Assembly: GCA_964011675.1 (NCBI GenBank)
Contig: CAXGPR010000001.1
Span: 62,001-126,000 of the forward strand
Reading direction: 5' to 3'
From: GCA-2693325 sp964011675
GTDB lineage: Bacteria > Latescibacterota > UBA2968 > UBA8231
Length of the DNA: 64,000 nt
A model generated the notes under the pieces. That model made no database searches and had not been told where the DNA came from. It saw only the letters and a list, made by a program, of their open reading frames with translations. Below are positions 1 to 8,906 of the stretch, piece by piece. A program made the translations under genes and the position numbers. How positions within the stretch are numbered: position 1 is the stretch's first letter; each line of letters starts with the position of its first letter.

Positions 1-1714
1 CTGCCCCCATGAACAGAAGTTTCTTACCGGGATGACCGTACATAAAGCCGTAAAGTGCGCGCAGATTAGCAAACTTCTGCCAATCGTCTCCTGGCATCTT
101 GCACAGTAACGACTTTTTTCCATGCACAACTTCATCATGGGAAAGGGGAAGCACAAAATTCTCATGGTATGCATACACCATGCTAAAAGTCAAGCTCCCG
201 TGATGCCACTTCCGATGAATGGGATCGGACTCCATATAGTGTAAACAGTCATTCATCCATCCCATATTCCACTTGAATCCAAACCCCATTCCCCCCGAGT
301 GGACGGGACTTGAGACCGACGGCCACGCCGTCGACTCTTCGGCAATCATCACGACCCCTGCACAGCGCGCGTAAACTACGCTGTTGAGCTCCTTGAGAAA
401 TTCTATAGCCTCTATATTTTCTCTCCCCCCATATCGATTAGGTATCCACTCGCCTTCCTCCCGCGAATAGTCCAGATACAGCATGGAGGCAACGGCATCT
501 ACGCGCAGACCGTCGACGTGGTAATGCTCAAGCCAGAACAGAGCATTCGACAATAAAAAAGAGCGCACTTCATCTCGACCGTAGTTAAACACCATCGTAT
601 CCCAGTCCGGGTGCCAACCCTGGCGAAGGTCGTCGTGTTCATACAAAGCCGTGCCGTCAAAACGCGCCAGACCGTGTGCGTCTTTGGGAAAGTGGCCGGG
701 CACCCAATCAACGATCACGCCCAAATCGCTCTGATGGCAATAGTCGACGAAATAGGCAAAATCCTCTGGGGAACCGAATCGCGCGCTAGGTGCAAAATAG
801 CCCGTGACTTGGTAGCCCCACGAACCATCAAAGGGATGCTCTGCAACGGCCATGAGTTCGACGTGCGTAAATCCCATATCGCGCACGTAGTCAACTAGCT
901 GATGTACCAGTTCTCGCCACCCCAAATACGACCCGTCTTCCCCTCTTCTCCAAGACCCCGGGTGCAATTCATATATGCTAACGGGTTTATCAGTCCACCC
1001 ATCAGACGCTCTCTTCTGCATCCACGTCTCGTCGTTCCAAATAAAACGAGAGATGTCTGAAACGATAGAAGCCGTGCTGGGCGGATGCTCTGCTGCAAAA
1101 GCATAGGGATCGCATTTAAGCAGTATTTCCCCGCTTTCCGTGAGAACCTCGTACTTATAAACAGCGCCCGCCTCAACATCCGGAAGGAAAATTTCCCACA
1201 GCCCAGAATCACCCAACGGCCGCATACCATGCCTGCGACCATCCCAACTGTTAAAATCTCCCACCGTGCTTACCCTCCGCGCACTGGGAGCCCACACGAC
1301 AAAATGGGTTCCCGCTACCCCATCGACCTCTTTGAGATGCGCCCCCAAAAAGCGGTGTGCTCCCTGCTGTTTTCCCTGATTAAAAAGAAAGCGCTCTTCT
1401 TCAGACACCATGGGCCAAAAAGAATATGGATCGCGCATTCGGTGCGGACCGTCCTGATCAACATACTCCAGTTCGTACGAAAAAAAAACCCTGCGTTCGT
1501 CTATCGATACAGCATAAAGACCTTCGTCTGCCATCTTGTGCATAGCCCACCGGTCTCCATTCAAAAGATCCACCACGCAGACCGTTTCACAGCCGGGTAG
1601 AAAAGCGCGCACCTGCATCGAGTCACTCGTCTTATGCATACCCAATACAGAGAATGCGTCGCCCCATTCAGCACGCAAAATCGATTCGATCGTACTATTC
1701 TCGAGTCTGTCCAT
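1..1714 (-). CDS. glgB: 1,4-alpha-glucan branching enzyme (C-terminus cut off by the left edge)
   Basis: GH13 branching enzyme that transfers alpha-1,4 glucan segments to form alpha-1,6 branches in glycogen. An uninterrupted minus-strand frame of 571 codons runs off the left edge. It shows an N-terminal carbohydrate-binding region (VWAPSARRVSTVGDFNSWDG), the DWVPGHF motif, the catalytic nucleophile in GLRVDAV (Asp at about residue 406), the acid/base in IAEEST (Glu at about 459) and LSHDEVVHGK. These positions match E. coli GlgB numbering almost exactly. The start MDRLENST is chosen because its ATG overlaps the stop of the upstream permease gene by one base (TGATG), which implies translational coupling. 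Known: GlgB is usually about 730 residues, so roughly 150 are missing. The pairing with a metal permease is unusual, and other glycogen genes presumably lie to the left. Confidence 0.96.
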   Translation of the reverse strand, partial: MDRLENSTIESILRAEWGDAFSVLGMHKTSDSMQVRAFLPGCETVCVVDLLNGDRWAMHKMADEGLYAVSIDERRVFFSYELEYVDQDGPHRMRDPYSFWPMVSEEERFLFNQGKQQGAHRFLGAHLKEVDGVAGTHFVVWAPSARRVSTVGDFNSWDGRRHGMRPLGDSGLWEIFLPDVEAGAVYKYEVLTESGEILLKCDPYAFAAEHPPSTASIVSDISRFIWNDETWMQKRASDGWTDKPVSIYELHPGSWRRGEDGSYLGWRELVHQLVDYVRDMGFTHVELMAVAEHPFDGSWGYQVTGYFAPSARFGSPEDFAYFVDYCHQSDLGVIVDWVPGHFPKDAHGLARFDGTALYEHDDLRQGWHPDWDTMVFNYGRDEVRSFLLSNALFWLEHYHVDGLRVDAVASMLYLDYSREEGEWIPNRYGGRENIEAIEFLKELNSVVYARCAGVVMIAEESTAWPSVSSPVHSGGMGFGFKWNMGWMNDCLHYMESDPIHRKWHHGSLTFSMVYAYHENFVLPLSHDEVVHGKKSLLCKMPGDDWQKFANLRALYGFMYGHPGKKLLFMGA

Positions 1715-3552
1715 CAGTCATTATGATTAAAGTGAGCGTGATCAGACGCACAGGCCGTCTCCGCGGCACAGCAAGCATCCTCTCCATAGTGGTGATCGTG
1801 ATCCGCTTCGCCGTCCGAAGCTATCTCTGAGACAAAAGCACGCGGCCCCATGCGCACAAACGAAGCGAGAAAAAGTGCGCAAAGAGCCAGGAAGCAGAGC
1901 CCCTCCCAGCTTCTCCATTGCAGAGCGGAACCTAAATTAAGGACTGGCGCTTCGACGACAGGCGATACGACGTTTACGCCCCAACCCAGCAGTATGGACA
2001 GCACCATAATCGCCGTAGCAAAAACCATAGCCAGTCGACGCCCGTGCAGCCGTGCCAGCACGCCAAAGGTCGTTAGGTTTGTAGCGGGACCTGTCAACAA
2101 AAAGGCGAGCGAAGCTCCAGGCGAAACGCCCTTGTACACCAGCACGGCGGCCAGGGGAGTTGCACCGGAGGCACAAACGTAGGTGGGAATGCCAAGCAGA
2201 GCAAAGAGCGCGACTTCAGACCAGTCTGGAATTGAATTGAGCGCGTTGGTTAACAGGAGTGCGTCGGCCAACGCTGCCACGCCTAAACCCAACATGATCC
2301 AAGGCGCCGTATCATCGACAACGTCAACTAGTCCCGTCTTCAGGCTGTGCACCAGACGCGATTGAGCGCGCATAGGCGGTTCTTCAGAAAGCACTTCCTG
2401 CTGCGTTGTGACGTGTGGAACAACCCACCGCCCAACCCCCCATCCCACCAGCAGAGCTACTGCCGCGGCACATGCAACGCGGACAAGAGTAAATTCACCC
2501 CCGAGCAAGGGCAGCGATATGAGCACAGCATCAATGCTCAGTTCGGGCGTTGCGACTAAAAAGCTGAGTGCTGCCGACACGGGCACCCCCTTAGAGACAA
2601 GACTGCGATAAACTGGAACGACGCCACAGGAGCAAATGGGCAGGGGTAAACCGAATCCCATCCCGCGCAGAGACTGCGATAGATTACCCCCTCGGCTCAT
2701 CCAGGCGAGCGACCCTTTCGGCATAAATCCGTAGACCAAGCCAGCGGCTAAGTACGCTAAGAGCAGCGCTGGAGCACTCTCCCAAGCCAAACGCATAAAG
2801 GCCTGAGACGAATCCACTATGGCCGGATCGAGGTGATCCGTGACTATGAATACCAACAGCACTAATCCGCCAACTGCTCCGAATCCAGACTGGCGCCGGC
2901 GCGCAGCCGGCGAAGCACCCACCTCATCTATCGGATACGATCGGTGAACCACTACGTGTAAGAGCGTTCCAGAAACAAATGCCTGAAACAAACCGAGGCC
3001 ATCAATGGCCAATTCCCCAACGGCGATCTCACCTAATTCAAAGCCCATGATCGTAAAGACTCCGATGAGCAGGAGCGTAGCCAGCGCGAGCCGCACGCCA
3101 TACACGGGACGAAGGAGAAACCAAACCATCAACCCCACGGGTAAGCGATGTAAAATCACGGCCCAGGGCAACATATATTCGTCGGCTTGTTCATGTCCGC
3201 CCTGCCCCAGAGCCAGACCGTCTGTAAATCCGTGTAGACCGATGCCGACCAGAGCCAATAGCGAGGCGACAGTGTGGGCTTGAGGCGCAAGATCTTCCAA
3301 CCGGTGTTCGACCCACCCAGGCCCCAGCAAACCCAACGCAAGTGCGATAAAAACGGGCCAACCGGACAGGTGATACGTTTCGGGGAGAATGTGAAAAAGT
3401 ACCATACCGCCCATGGTCACATATACAAAACCGTCTAACGCAGCTAGTAACGTACCGGTGGCCCGTGCCAGTTGATGAAGTGCTGGACCAACGGCCAGCA
3501 CCAACAGACTCAGCACCAGCAATGAATAACCTTCTATCGTTTCTCCGTGCAC
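1714..3552 (-). CDS. Fused ZIP-like metal transporter and ArsP/DUF318-type permease
   Basis: Polytopic inner-membrane protein of 612 residues with two recognisable parts. Residues about 1-210 look ZIP-like: many hydrophobic segments and histidines in HGFTDGLALG and ILHRLPVGL. Residues about 225-575 carry the hallmarks of the predicted permease family PF03773 (ArsP/YraQ type): PLPICSCGVVPVYRSL with a paired cysteine motif, LVATPELSIDAV, and the second-repeat CASGATPLAAVLVYKG and LLTGPATNLTTFG. The last 30 residues are a His/Cys/acidic tail (DHDHHYGEDACCAAETACASDH in part), likely metal binding. The family exports or handles metals, metalloids or organoarsenicals; the substrate here cannot be read from sequence. 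It is coupled to glgB by TGATG. Domain assignment of the second half is firm; the ZIP assignment is moderate. Confidence 0.85.
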   Translation of the reverse strand: MHGETIEGYSLLVLSLLVLAVGPALHQLARATGTLLAALDGFVYVTMGGMVLFHILPETYHLSGWPVFIALALGLLGPGWVEHRLEDLAPQAHTVASLLALVGIGLHGFTDGLALGQGGHEQADEYMLPWAVILHRLPVGLMVWFLLRPVYGVRLALATLLLIGVFTIMGFELGEIAVGELAIDGLGLFQAFVSGTLLHVVVHRSYPIDEVGASPAARRRQSGFGAVGGLVLLVFIVTDHLDPAIVDSSQAFMRLAWESAPALLLAYLAAGLVYGFMPKGSLAWMSRGGNLSQSLRGMGFGLPLPICSCGVVPVYRSLVSKGVPVSAALSFLVATPELSIDAVLISLPLLGGEFTLVRVACAAAVALLVGWGVGRWVVPHVTTQQEVLSEEPPMRAQSRLVHSLKTGLVDVVDDTAPWIMLGLGVAALADALLLTNALNSIPDWSEVALFALLGIPTYVCASGATPLAAVLVYKGVSPGASLAFLLTGPATNLTTFGVLARLHGRRLAMVFATAIMVLSILLGWGVNVVSPVVEAPVLNLGSALQWRSWEGLCFLALCALFLASFVRMGPRAFVSEIASDGEADHDHHYGEDACCAAETACASDHAHFNHND

Positions 3553-3724
3553 TTTTGTCTGTTATATTCGAGGGAATAGTCCGCTAGTCTAGCGCGTCTC
3601 TGTAGCTGATAAAATAACGCAAGTCGGCCAATATCCCAAGCCAAGGTCTTGCTGCATATCATAACTATCGTTTTTATTAAAATGTCCTTTAATAAAACAA
3701 AACACGCGAGTAGCACACGTACTA

Positions 3725-5056
3725 TTGAAATCGCAAACACACAGTGGTTGGGGTCTGCATCCCCGCATTGAGACGCGCGCTGTTTGCGCTCAACAGGCCG
3801 TTGACCTTGTCAATGCGCACGCGGATGCGCCTCTGCTTATCCAGGGAGCACGACGCTCCTACGGGGACGCCTGCTTAGCAAATCAAGTGGTCTCAACCCA
3901 GCGGCTACACCATCTGCTCGAGTTTGATGCAGAACGCGGCCTGTTGCGCTGCGAGGCCGGTATTTCACTGGATCGACTCATTGTATTTATCGCTCCACAC
4001 GGCTTTTTCCTGCCCGTTACACCCGGTACAAAATTTCCCACGATCGGCGGTTGTATAGCGGCAGACGTACACGGTAAAAACCACCATTTAGAAGGCTCTA
4101 TCGGTGCCTTTGTCGAAGAAATCGAAATCTTTTTAGCCGATAAGACTTGCGTGCGCTGCTCACGAAAGGAACGCAGCGACCTGTTCTGGGCGACGATTGG
4201 CGGCATGGGACTAACGGGCGCGATCTACGCAGTAACGCTGCGCCTTAAGAAAATCGACAATACCTACATGCGCACTCGCACTATCAAAACGCGCAATTTT
4301 GACGAACTCTGTCACCATTTTGAGCAGACGCAGCAGCAGTATACGTATTCCGTTGCCTGGATCGATAGCTTAGCAAAGGGCGCGCAGCTTGGGCGCGGCT
4401 CTCTTATCCTAGGGGAACACGCAGGCGCAGAGCAGGCGCCGAAATCCGACCCATTCAAGCTACATTCTACGGACGGCCCCAGCGTGCCCTTCTTTTTTCC
4501 CAGCGCCACGCTGAACAGTCTGACGATGCGTCTTTTCAACACCTTAGTGTACCACCGACAGATACGCCGGCGGCACGATGCAACGGTTCACTACGATCCC
4601 TATTTCTACCCGCTAGATTTCGTCCGCCACTGGAACCGCATCTACGGCAAACGGGGATTTTTACAATACCAGTTTGCCGTACCTTTTGACGGTGGACGAA
4701 CGCTGATGGGAGATATTCTGCAGCGTATTGCCCAACGCGGCATCGCCTCTTTTCTAACCGTCCTCAAAACACTTGGCCAAGAGAGCGGAGGACTCCTATC
4801 CTTTCCCATTCCGGGGTACACGCTCGCTCTCGACATTCCGCTGCGAGATCCTTCCGTTATTTCCTTTCTACAGAGCATCACCGGCCTCGTAGTCCGGGCA
4901 GGAGGACGCATATACTTAGCCAAAGACGCGATTTTACAGCGCACCGATTTCGAAGCCATGTATCCTCACCTATCGGAATTTAAGCACATAAAGCGCGCCT
5001 GCGACCCCCAAAACCGCTTTCGTTCTTTACAATCTGATCGACTGGGAATTACGTGA
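3725..5056 (+). CDS. FAD-binding oxidoreductase, DprE1-like (decaprenylphosphoryl-ribose oxidase family)
   Basis: A 443-residue FAD-linked oxidoreductase of the VAO/D-arabinono-1,4-lactone-oxidase superfamily, closest in pattern to DprE1, which oxidises the 2'-OH of polyprenylphosphoryl-ribose. Visible features are an N-terminal SGWGLHPR segment, the FAD-binding GARRSYGDACLA near residue 42, TPGTKFPTIGGCIAADVHGK, and WATIGGMGLTGAIYAVTLRLKK. The start is TTG at 3725; no ATG precedes the conserved N-terminus. The following SDR gene overlaps by four bases (GTGA), matching the DprE1-DprE2 arrangement that epimerises ribose to arabinose on a lipid carrier. Family and pairing are strong; the exact substrate is inferred. 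A divergent metal-permease gene starts 172 bp upstream. Confidence 0.85.
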   Translation: MKSQTHSGWGLHPRIETRAVCAQQAVDLVNAHADAPLLIQGARRSYGDACLANQVVSTQRLHHLLEFDAERGLLRCEAGISLDRLIVFIAPHGFFLPVTPGTKFPTIGGCIAADVHGKNHHLEGSIGAFVEEIEIFLADKTCVRCSRKERSDLFWATIGGMGLTGAIYAVTLRLKKIDNTYMRTRTIKTRNFDELCHHFEQTQQQYTYSVAWIDSLAKGAQLGRGSLILGEHAGAEQAPKSDPFKLHSTDGPSVPFFFPSATLNSLTMRLFNTLVYHRQIRRRHDATVHYDPYFYPLDFVRHWNRIYGKRGFLQYQFAVPFDGGRTLMGDILQRIAQRGIASFLTVLKTLGQESGGLLSFPIPGYTLALDIPLRDPSVISFLQSITGLVVRAGGRIYLAKDAILQRTDFEAMYPHLSEFKHIKRACDPQNRFRSLQSDRLGIT

Positions 5057-5793
5057 AAAAACGCGCACTCATACTCGGCGCCAAATCGGCGATTGCCCGG
5101 GCAATCGCGCTCCGCTTAGTCACCGATGGCTACGATCTAGCCCTAGCCGCCCGCCAGGTGGAAACGCTTTCTCCTTTCGCCGCAGACATCCAATTACGCC
5201 ATCAGAGCCAAGTAGATCTCATTGAATTTGACGGCCTTGACTTCGGTGCGCTCGAGCACCTACCGCAACGCGTTGAACGCATAGCCGGGCCTTTTGAGCT
5301 CTCTGTCCTCGTTTTTGGCTATCTCGGAAGACAGAGAGAAACAGAACGCAGCACAGGAGAAATGCTCAACGTCCTCAATGCCAATTTTACCGGAGCAGCC
5401 GTAGCACTCGGTCACCTGGCCAACTACTTTGAGCAAAAGGCCTCTGGAGGCATTATTGGCATAGGCTCTGTAGCCGGCGATCGCGGTCGCCAAAGCAACT
5501 TTTTTTACGGAGCAGCTAAGGGAGGGTTGGCTCTATTTCTTCAGGGACTGCGCAATCGGCTCGCTCCAAGCGGCATCCACGTGCTGACCGTCAAGCCCGG
5601 CTTTGTCGATACTCCTATGACAGAGGGATTAGACGGTCTGTTTTTAGTTGCGAAACCGGAAAACGTGGCCGACGATATCGTGCGGGCCTATAACAAGAAA
5701 AAAGACGTGTTGTACACGCCTTTTTTTTGGCGCTGGATTATGCTTATTATACGCAGCATACCCGAGCGCATTTTCAAAAAGCTCTCTCTATAA
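5053..5793 (+). CDS. Short-chain dehydrogenase/reductase, DprE2-like
   Basis: A 246-residue NAD(P)-dependent SDR. The N-terminal Rossmann motif is slightly divergent (ILGAKSAIARAIALRLV in place of TGxxxGIG), which is characteristic of DprE2-like reductases. NANFTGAAVALGHLANYF gives the Asn helix, GIGSVAGDRGR the catalytic Ser, and FFYGAAKGGL the YxxxK pair. The C-terminus is basic and hydrophobic (FFWRWIMLIIRSIPERIF), as in enzymes acting on membrane lipid-linked sugars. The gene starts with GTG overlapping the oxidase stop by four bases, so the two are co-translated. Likely role: reduction of the 2-keto intermediate to complete a two-step epimerisation of a polyprenyl-phosphate sugar. It could instead serve another lipid-linked sugar. 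Confidence 0.85.
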   Translation: MKKRALILGAKSAIARAIALRLVTDGYDLALAARQVETLSPFAADIQLRHQSQVDLIEFDGLDFGALEHLPQRVERIAGPFELSVLVFGYLGRQRETERSTGEMLNVLNANFTGAAVALGHLANYFEQKASGGIIGIGSVAGDRGRQSNFFYGAAKGGLALFLQGLRNRLAPSGIHVLTVKPGFVDTPMTEGLDGLFLVAKPENVADDIVRAYNKKKDVLYTPFFWRWIMLIIRSIPERIFKKLSL

Positions 5794-5833
5794 AGCTCCG
5801 AGTGCATGTCTTAGAGTATTTGCTGCCCCGCTT

Positions 5834-7996
5834 CTACTTTTCCTCTACCTCTCTGCGCAGGCGCTGCCGGAGCGTGGTAAAGCGCTCTGCCACTTCGTTA
5901 TTTTGCACCGCCATGCCCAAGGCCTGTTTAGTCCCAACAAGCACAATCATCTCCTTTGCTCGAGTGATCGCCGTGTAGAGTAAGTTGCGCTGCAGCATAA
6001 CAAAATGCTGCGTGGTCAGAGGCAGTATGACCACGGGAAACTCCGAACCCTGCGAGCGATGCGTGCTGATTGCATAAGCCAACGTGAGTTCGTCTAAATC
6101 AGCAGCATCATACTCTACGCTAGAATCGAATCCCACAAGCAGCTGCTGTTTTTCCGCGTTTATGTGCTCTATTAAGCCCATATCCCCGTTGAATACGCCT
6201 TTATCGTAGTTGTTCTTGACCTGCATTACCTTGTCGCCAATGCGGAACTCTCCGCCACCGTAGCGAAAGGCACGCGCCCCCTCATTCAGCTTGCTCTGCA
6301 GACGCTGATTTATGTTCAGTGCTCCCGTCTCACCGCGATACATAGGAGAAAGAACTTGAATATCTCTGCGCGCGTCGTAATTCCCATGCGCGGGAAGCCG
6401 ACGAGCACATAAGTCTTCCACGACTTCAACGACCTGCGCTGGCTCTTTTTCTTCGATGAAGAAGAAGTCACGCGTCTCCCGATTGCCGATCAGAGGCATT
6501 TGGCCATCGTTGATTCGGTGAGCATTGGTTATAATGTGGCTCGTCGCCTCCTGACGAAATATCTGCGTTAGACGCACAACAGGCACCTCACCCGAATTAA
6601 TCATATCCCGCAGGACGTTTCCCGGCCCAACAGAAGGCAATTGATCGACATCGCCGACCAAAACCAGCCGCGCCATATCAGGCAACGCTCGAAGCAGCGC
6701 GTTCATAAGCACAATGTCAATCATAGAGGCCTCATCGACGATTAAGGCCTCAACGTCCAGCTTGTCTTCGTAGTTCTTTTTAAACTGACCTTCGCCCGGC
6801 TGAAATTCTAATAGACGATGAATAGTTCGCGCCTCGCGTCCGGTCGCCTCGCCCAATCGCTTTGCCGCCCGACCGGTCGGAGAGCACAAGGCCACTTTTA
6901 ACCCTCCCCCTTCAAAGCAGGCCAGGATGCGCTTGGTCACCGTAGTTTTTCCCGTGCCGGGTCCCCCCGTGAGAATCATAACTTTTTCCGCGGCGGCTAA
7001 GTCAACTGCCTCCTGCTGATTTGGCGCGAGCTTGAGATCATCATTTACCGAACCGCTACTTTCCAACGGTTTCTCACAGTGGGTGCGCAGCAAGCGGCAA
7101 ACCGAAGAGGCTACGCCCACTTCGGCGTGATAGAGAGGTGGCAGGAAATAACGAAGCGCCTCGGTCACCACACCATCGTTGGCGCGCAGCGCCTCCAGTG
7201 CCGGCGGTATGAGTTCGGCATTGATCTCAAGAATATCTTTTGCCCGTTCAATAAGGCCTGGCTGACCCGGTTTTTGACGCCCACCGGGCAAAAATACGTG
7301 TCCATCGTCTGCCGCCTGATCCAGCAAGTAACGTATACCTGCCTGAACGCGCTGCGGTGCATCCTTACCTAGGCCCAAGTTCTGCGCTATTCGATCCGCA
7401 ATCCTAAATCCAATCCCGCGAATGTCGCGCTCTAGACGATAGGGATCGGTACGCACCTTTTGAATAGAATCTTGACCATACTGCTTAAAGATCTTTACCG
7501 CATAGCCCGTCGTAATTCCGTGAGATTGAAGAAATACCATTACGTCTTTTACTTGCCGCTGGTCTTCCCACGCCTCAGCGATCATATCAATGCGCTTAGC
7601 GCCCAAATTAGGTACTTCGGAGAGGCGCTGAGGATTTGCATCAATGATATCGAGCGTTTCTTCACCAAAGTGATCAACGATACGCTTGGCCGAAACAGGT
7701 CCCACCCCTTTTATTAACCCCGAACCAAGATACTTTTTTATGCCCTCCAGCGTCGTCGGATATACGAGCCGATAGGTCTCTATTTTGAACTGACGGCCGT
7801 ATTTAGCGTGGTTAGTCCACTGGCCTTCAACCTCGACGTTCTCTCCCTCTTCAATAGAAGCAATAGCTCCAACAACGGTGATCTTTTCGCGCTGGCCTTC
7901 AGCCACTAGCCGGGCTATTGTATAGCCATTATCCGGGTTATGATAAGTTATTCGGTCTATATATCCTCTAAACGATTCTGCCACAGTCAGTTCCAT
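5834..7996 (-). CDS. recD2: ATP-dependent RecD-like DNA helicase (RecD2)
   Basis: A 720-residue SF1B 5'-3' DNA helicase that acts without RecBC in DNA repair and replication-fork maintenance. The N-terminal about 320 residues hold the OB-like and helix-hairpin-helix region typical of RecD2 (GSGLIKGVGPVSAKRIV, VPNLGAKRIDMI). Motor motifs follow in order: Walker A GGPGTGKTTVTKRIL near residue 341, VDEASMIDI (motif II), GDVDQLPSVGPGNVL (III), TQIFRQ (IV), THRSQGSEFPVVILPL (V) and LLYTAITRAKEMIVLVG (VI). Length and architecture are normal. It is convergent with the SDR gene, with 40 bp between stops, and starts 6 bp after the PAP2 gene stops, so the two are probably co-transcribed. Confidence 0.96.
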   Translation of the reverse strand: MELTVAESFRGYIDRITYHNPDNGYTIARLVAEGQREKITVVGAIASIEEGENVEVEGQWTNHAKYGRQFKIETYRLVYPTTLEGIKKYLGSGLIKGVGPVSAKRIVDHFGEETLDIIDANPQRLSEVPNLGAKRIDMIAEAWEDQRQVKDVMVFLQSHGITTGYAVKIFKQYGQDSIQKVRTDPYRLERDIRGIGFRIADRIAQNLGLGKDAPQRVQAGIRYLLDQAADDGHVFLPGGRQKPGQPGLIERAKDILEINAELIPPALEALRANDGVVTEALRYFLPPLYHAEVGVASSVCRLLRTHCEKPLESSGSVNDDLKLAPNQQEAVDLAAAEKVMILTGGPGTGKTTVTKRILACFEGGGLKVALCSPTGRAAKRLGEATGREARTIHRLLEFQPGEGQFKKNYEDKLDVEALIVDEASMIDIVLMNALLRALPDMARLVLVGDVDQLPSVGPGNVLRDMINSGEVPVVRLTQIFRQEATSHIITNAHRINDGQMPLIGNRETRDFFFIEEKEPAQVVEVVEDLCARRLPAHGNYDARRDIQVLSPMYRGETGALNINQRLQSKLNEGARAFRYGGGEFRIGDKVMQVKNNYDKGVFNGDMGLIEHINAEKQQLLVGFDSSVEYDAADLDELTLAYAISTHRSQGSEFPVVILPLTTQHFVMLQRNLLYTAITRAKEMIVLVGTKQALGMAVQNNEVAERFTTLRQRLRREVEEK

Positions 7997-8002
7997 CAGA
8001 AC

Positions 8003-8572
8003 TCAAATCACCGTCCAATAAACCGCGAGCGAAACGCCAGCGCCTAAAATAAAGCCTGCTAGTACCTGTGGCACGGTATGGGATCCCAAATGCAATCGGG
8101 CCCATCCCACTAGCAGCGCAACCAGCACACCGGGCCATGCCGTACCAAAGCCTGTAATGGAAAACAATAGGACTGTAGCTCCTCCAACTCCAACACAATG
8201 AATACTGATCTTCCAGAAAAGATTAATGCAGAAAACCAACATCGTCGCAAGCGTAAAGCTTATTCCCGCTATAAGCAATATCAGATCTGGATTTACTGCC
8301 CATAGTACTATCACCCCTATTCCATAGCTTAGGACTCCCATCAACAGTAAATCGCTACGCTGCTGACGCACCGTAGGGTAGAGTTGATCCATACGTCCCC
8401 TGCGCAGTCCATAAAATAGACTCAAGGCCGGTAACACTATATAAAACAGCACCCCCAACATGACGACGATCCCTTCACTGGGATGATAGGTCCACCAACA
8501 GATTAACAAGACCAGTGCTACGCCGGCAGGATTAAGCCCGTGTGATACCCAGCGGGCGATGGAACGAAACAT
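8003..8572 (-). CDS. PAP2-family membrane phosphatase-like protein
   Basis: A 189-residue protein with about five or six hydrophobic segments. The C-terminal half resembles the PAP2 superfamily: a His in SIHCVGVGG corresponds to the SxHxxG phosphatase motif, and WARLHLGSHTVPQVLAGFILG corresponds to the RxxxxxHxxxDVxxG motif, with Asp replaced by Gln (PQVLAG). The first motif (KxxxxxxRP) appears as RQQRSDLLLMG at best. PAP2 enzymes dephosphorylate lipid or polyprenyl pyrophosphates at the membrane. With these substitutions the activity may be altered or lost. It is co-directional with recD2, 6 bp downstream. Family confident; catalytic competence uncertain. Confidence 0.75.
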   Translation of the reverse strand: MFRSIARWVSHGLNPAGVALVLLICWWTYHPSEGIVVMLGVLFYIVLPALSLFYGLRRGRMDQLYPTVRQQRSDLLLMGVLSYGIGVIVLWAVNPDLILLIAGISFTLATMLVFCINLFWKISIHCVGVGGATVLLFSITGFGTAWPGVLVALLVGWARLHLGSHTVPQVLAGFILGAGVSLAVYWTVI

Positions 8573-8906
8573 GTGATTTGTTTTTTCCCTTTACCTACGA
8601 AATACTCTTATGAGCATTTCTCAGAGATATTTTTTCTAAAGGTTTCTTACCACACCGTCGATAGAAGATACATAGATACTAAGTTGTATTGAATAATATA
8701 TTAAGAAACTAAATAGTTTTATAAAATAAAATTATTCAAAGTAAATAAAAACAATAACATAAAAACAAATATAACTTTTTATTCATCGATAAAGGAGGAC
8801 ACAACCGATAGGTAAACATCCGATAAAAACGTAGACTCACATATAAAAGTATACAATCGATTTCAACATCAAGGATGAATTTGCATAGGAAACAAGGAGG
8901 TTTCTA
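8573..8906. other. AT-rich intergenic region between the divergent PAP2 and flagellin genes
   Basis: About 330 bp with no coding potential on either strand. It is clearly more AT-rich than the flanking genes, especially 8690-8790, and contains the presumed flagellin promoter, with several CGATA-type motifs between 8785 and 8826, plus a strong ribosome-binding site AAGGAGG at 8894-8900, six bases before the flagellin ATG. Confidence 0.8.
8766..8792 (+). promoter_or_regulatory. Candidate sigma-28 (FliA) promoter of the flagellin gene
   Basis: CAAATATA, 11 bases, then ATCGATAA gives a partial fit to TAAAGTTT-N11-GCCGATAA (six of eight in the -10 element, three of four in the TAAA core). A better -10 (TCCGATAA, 8819-8826) lies nearer the gene but lacks a -35 at the right distance. 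Since fliA is encoded in the same window and flagellin is the classic FliA target, a promoter here is expected; the exact element is uncertain. Confidence 0.4.

Noticed and set aside
3534..3740. 68-codon open frame on the minus strand between the permease and the DprE1-like gene
   Set aside because: It overlaps both real genes, has no ribosome site and shows no protein-like composition.
8819..8826. TCCGATAA as the definite flagellin -10
   Set aside because: The -10 match is good but no TAAA-type -35 stands at the required distance, so only a general promoter-region claim is made.
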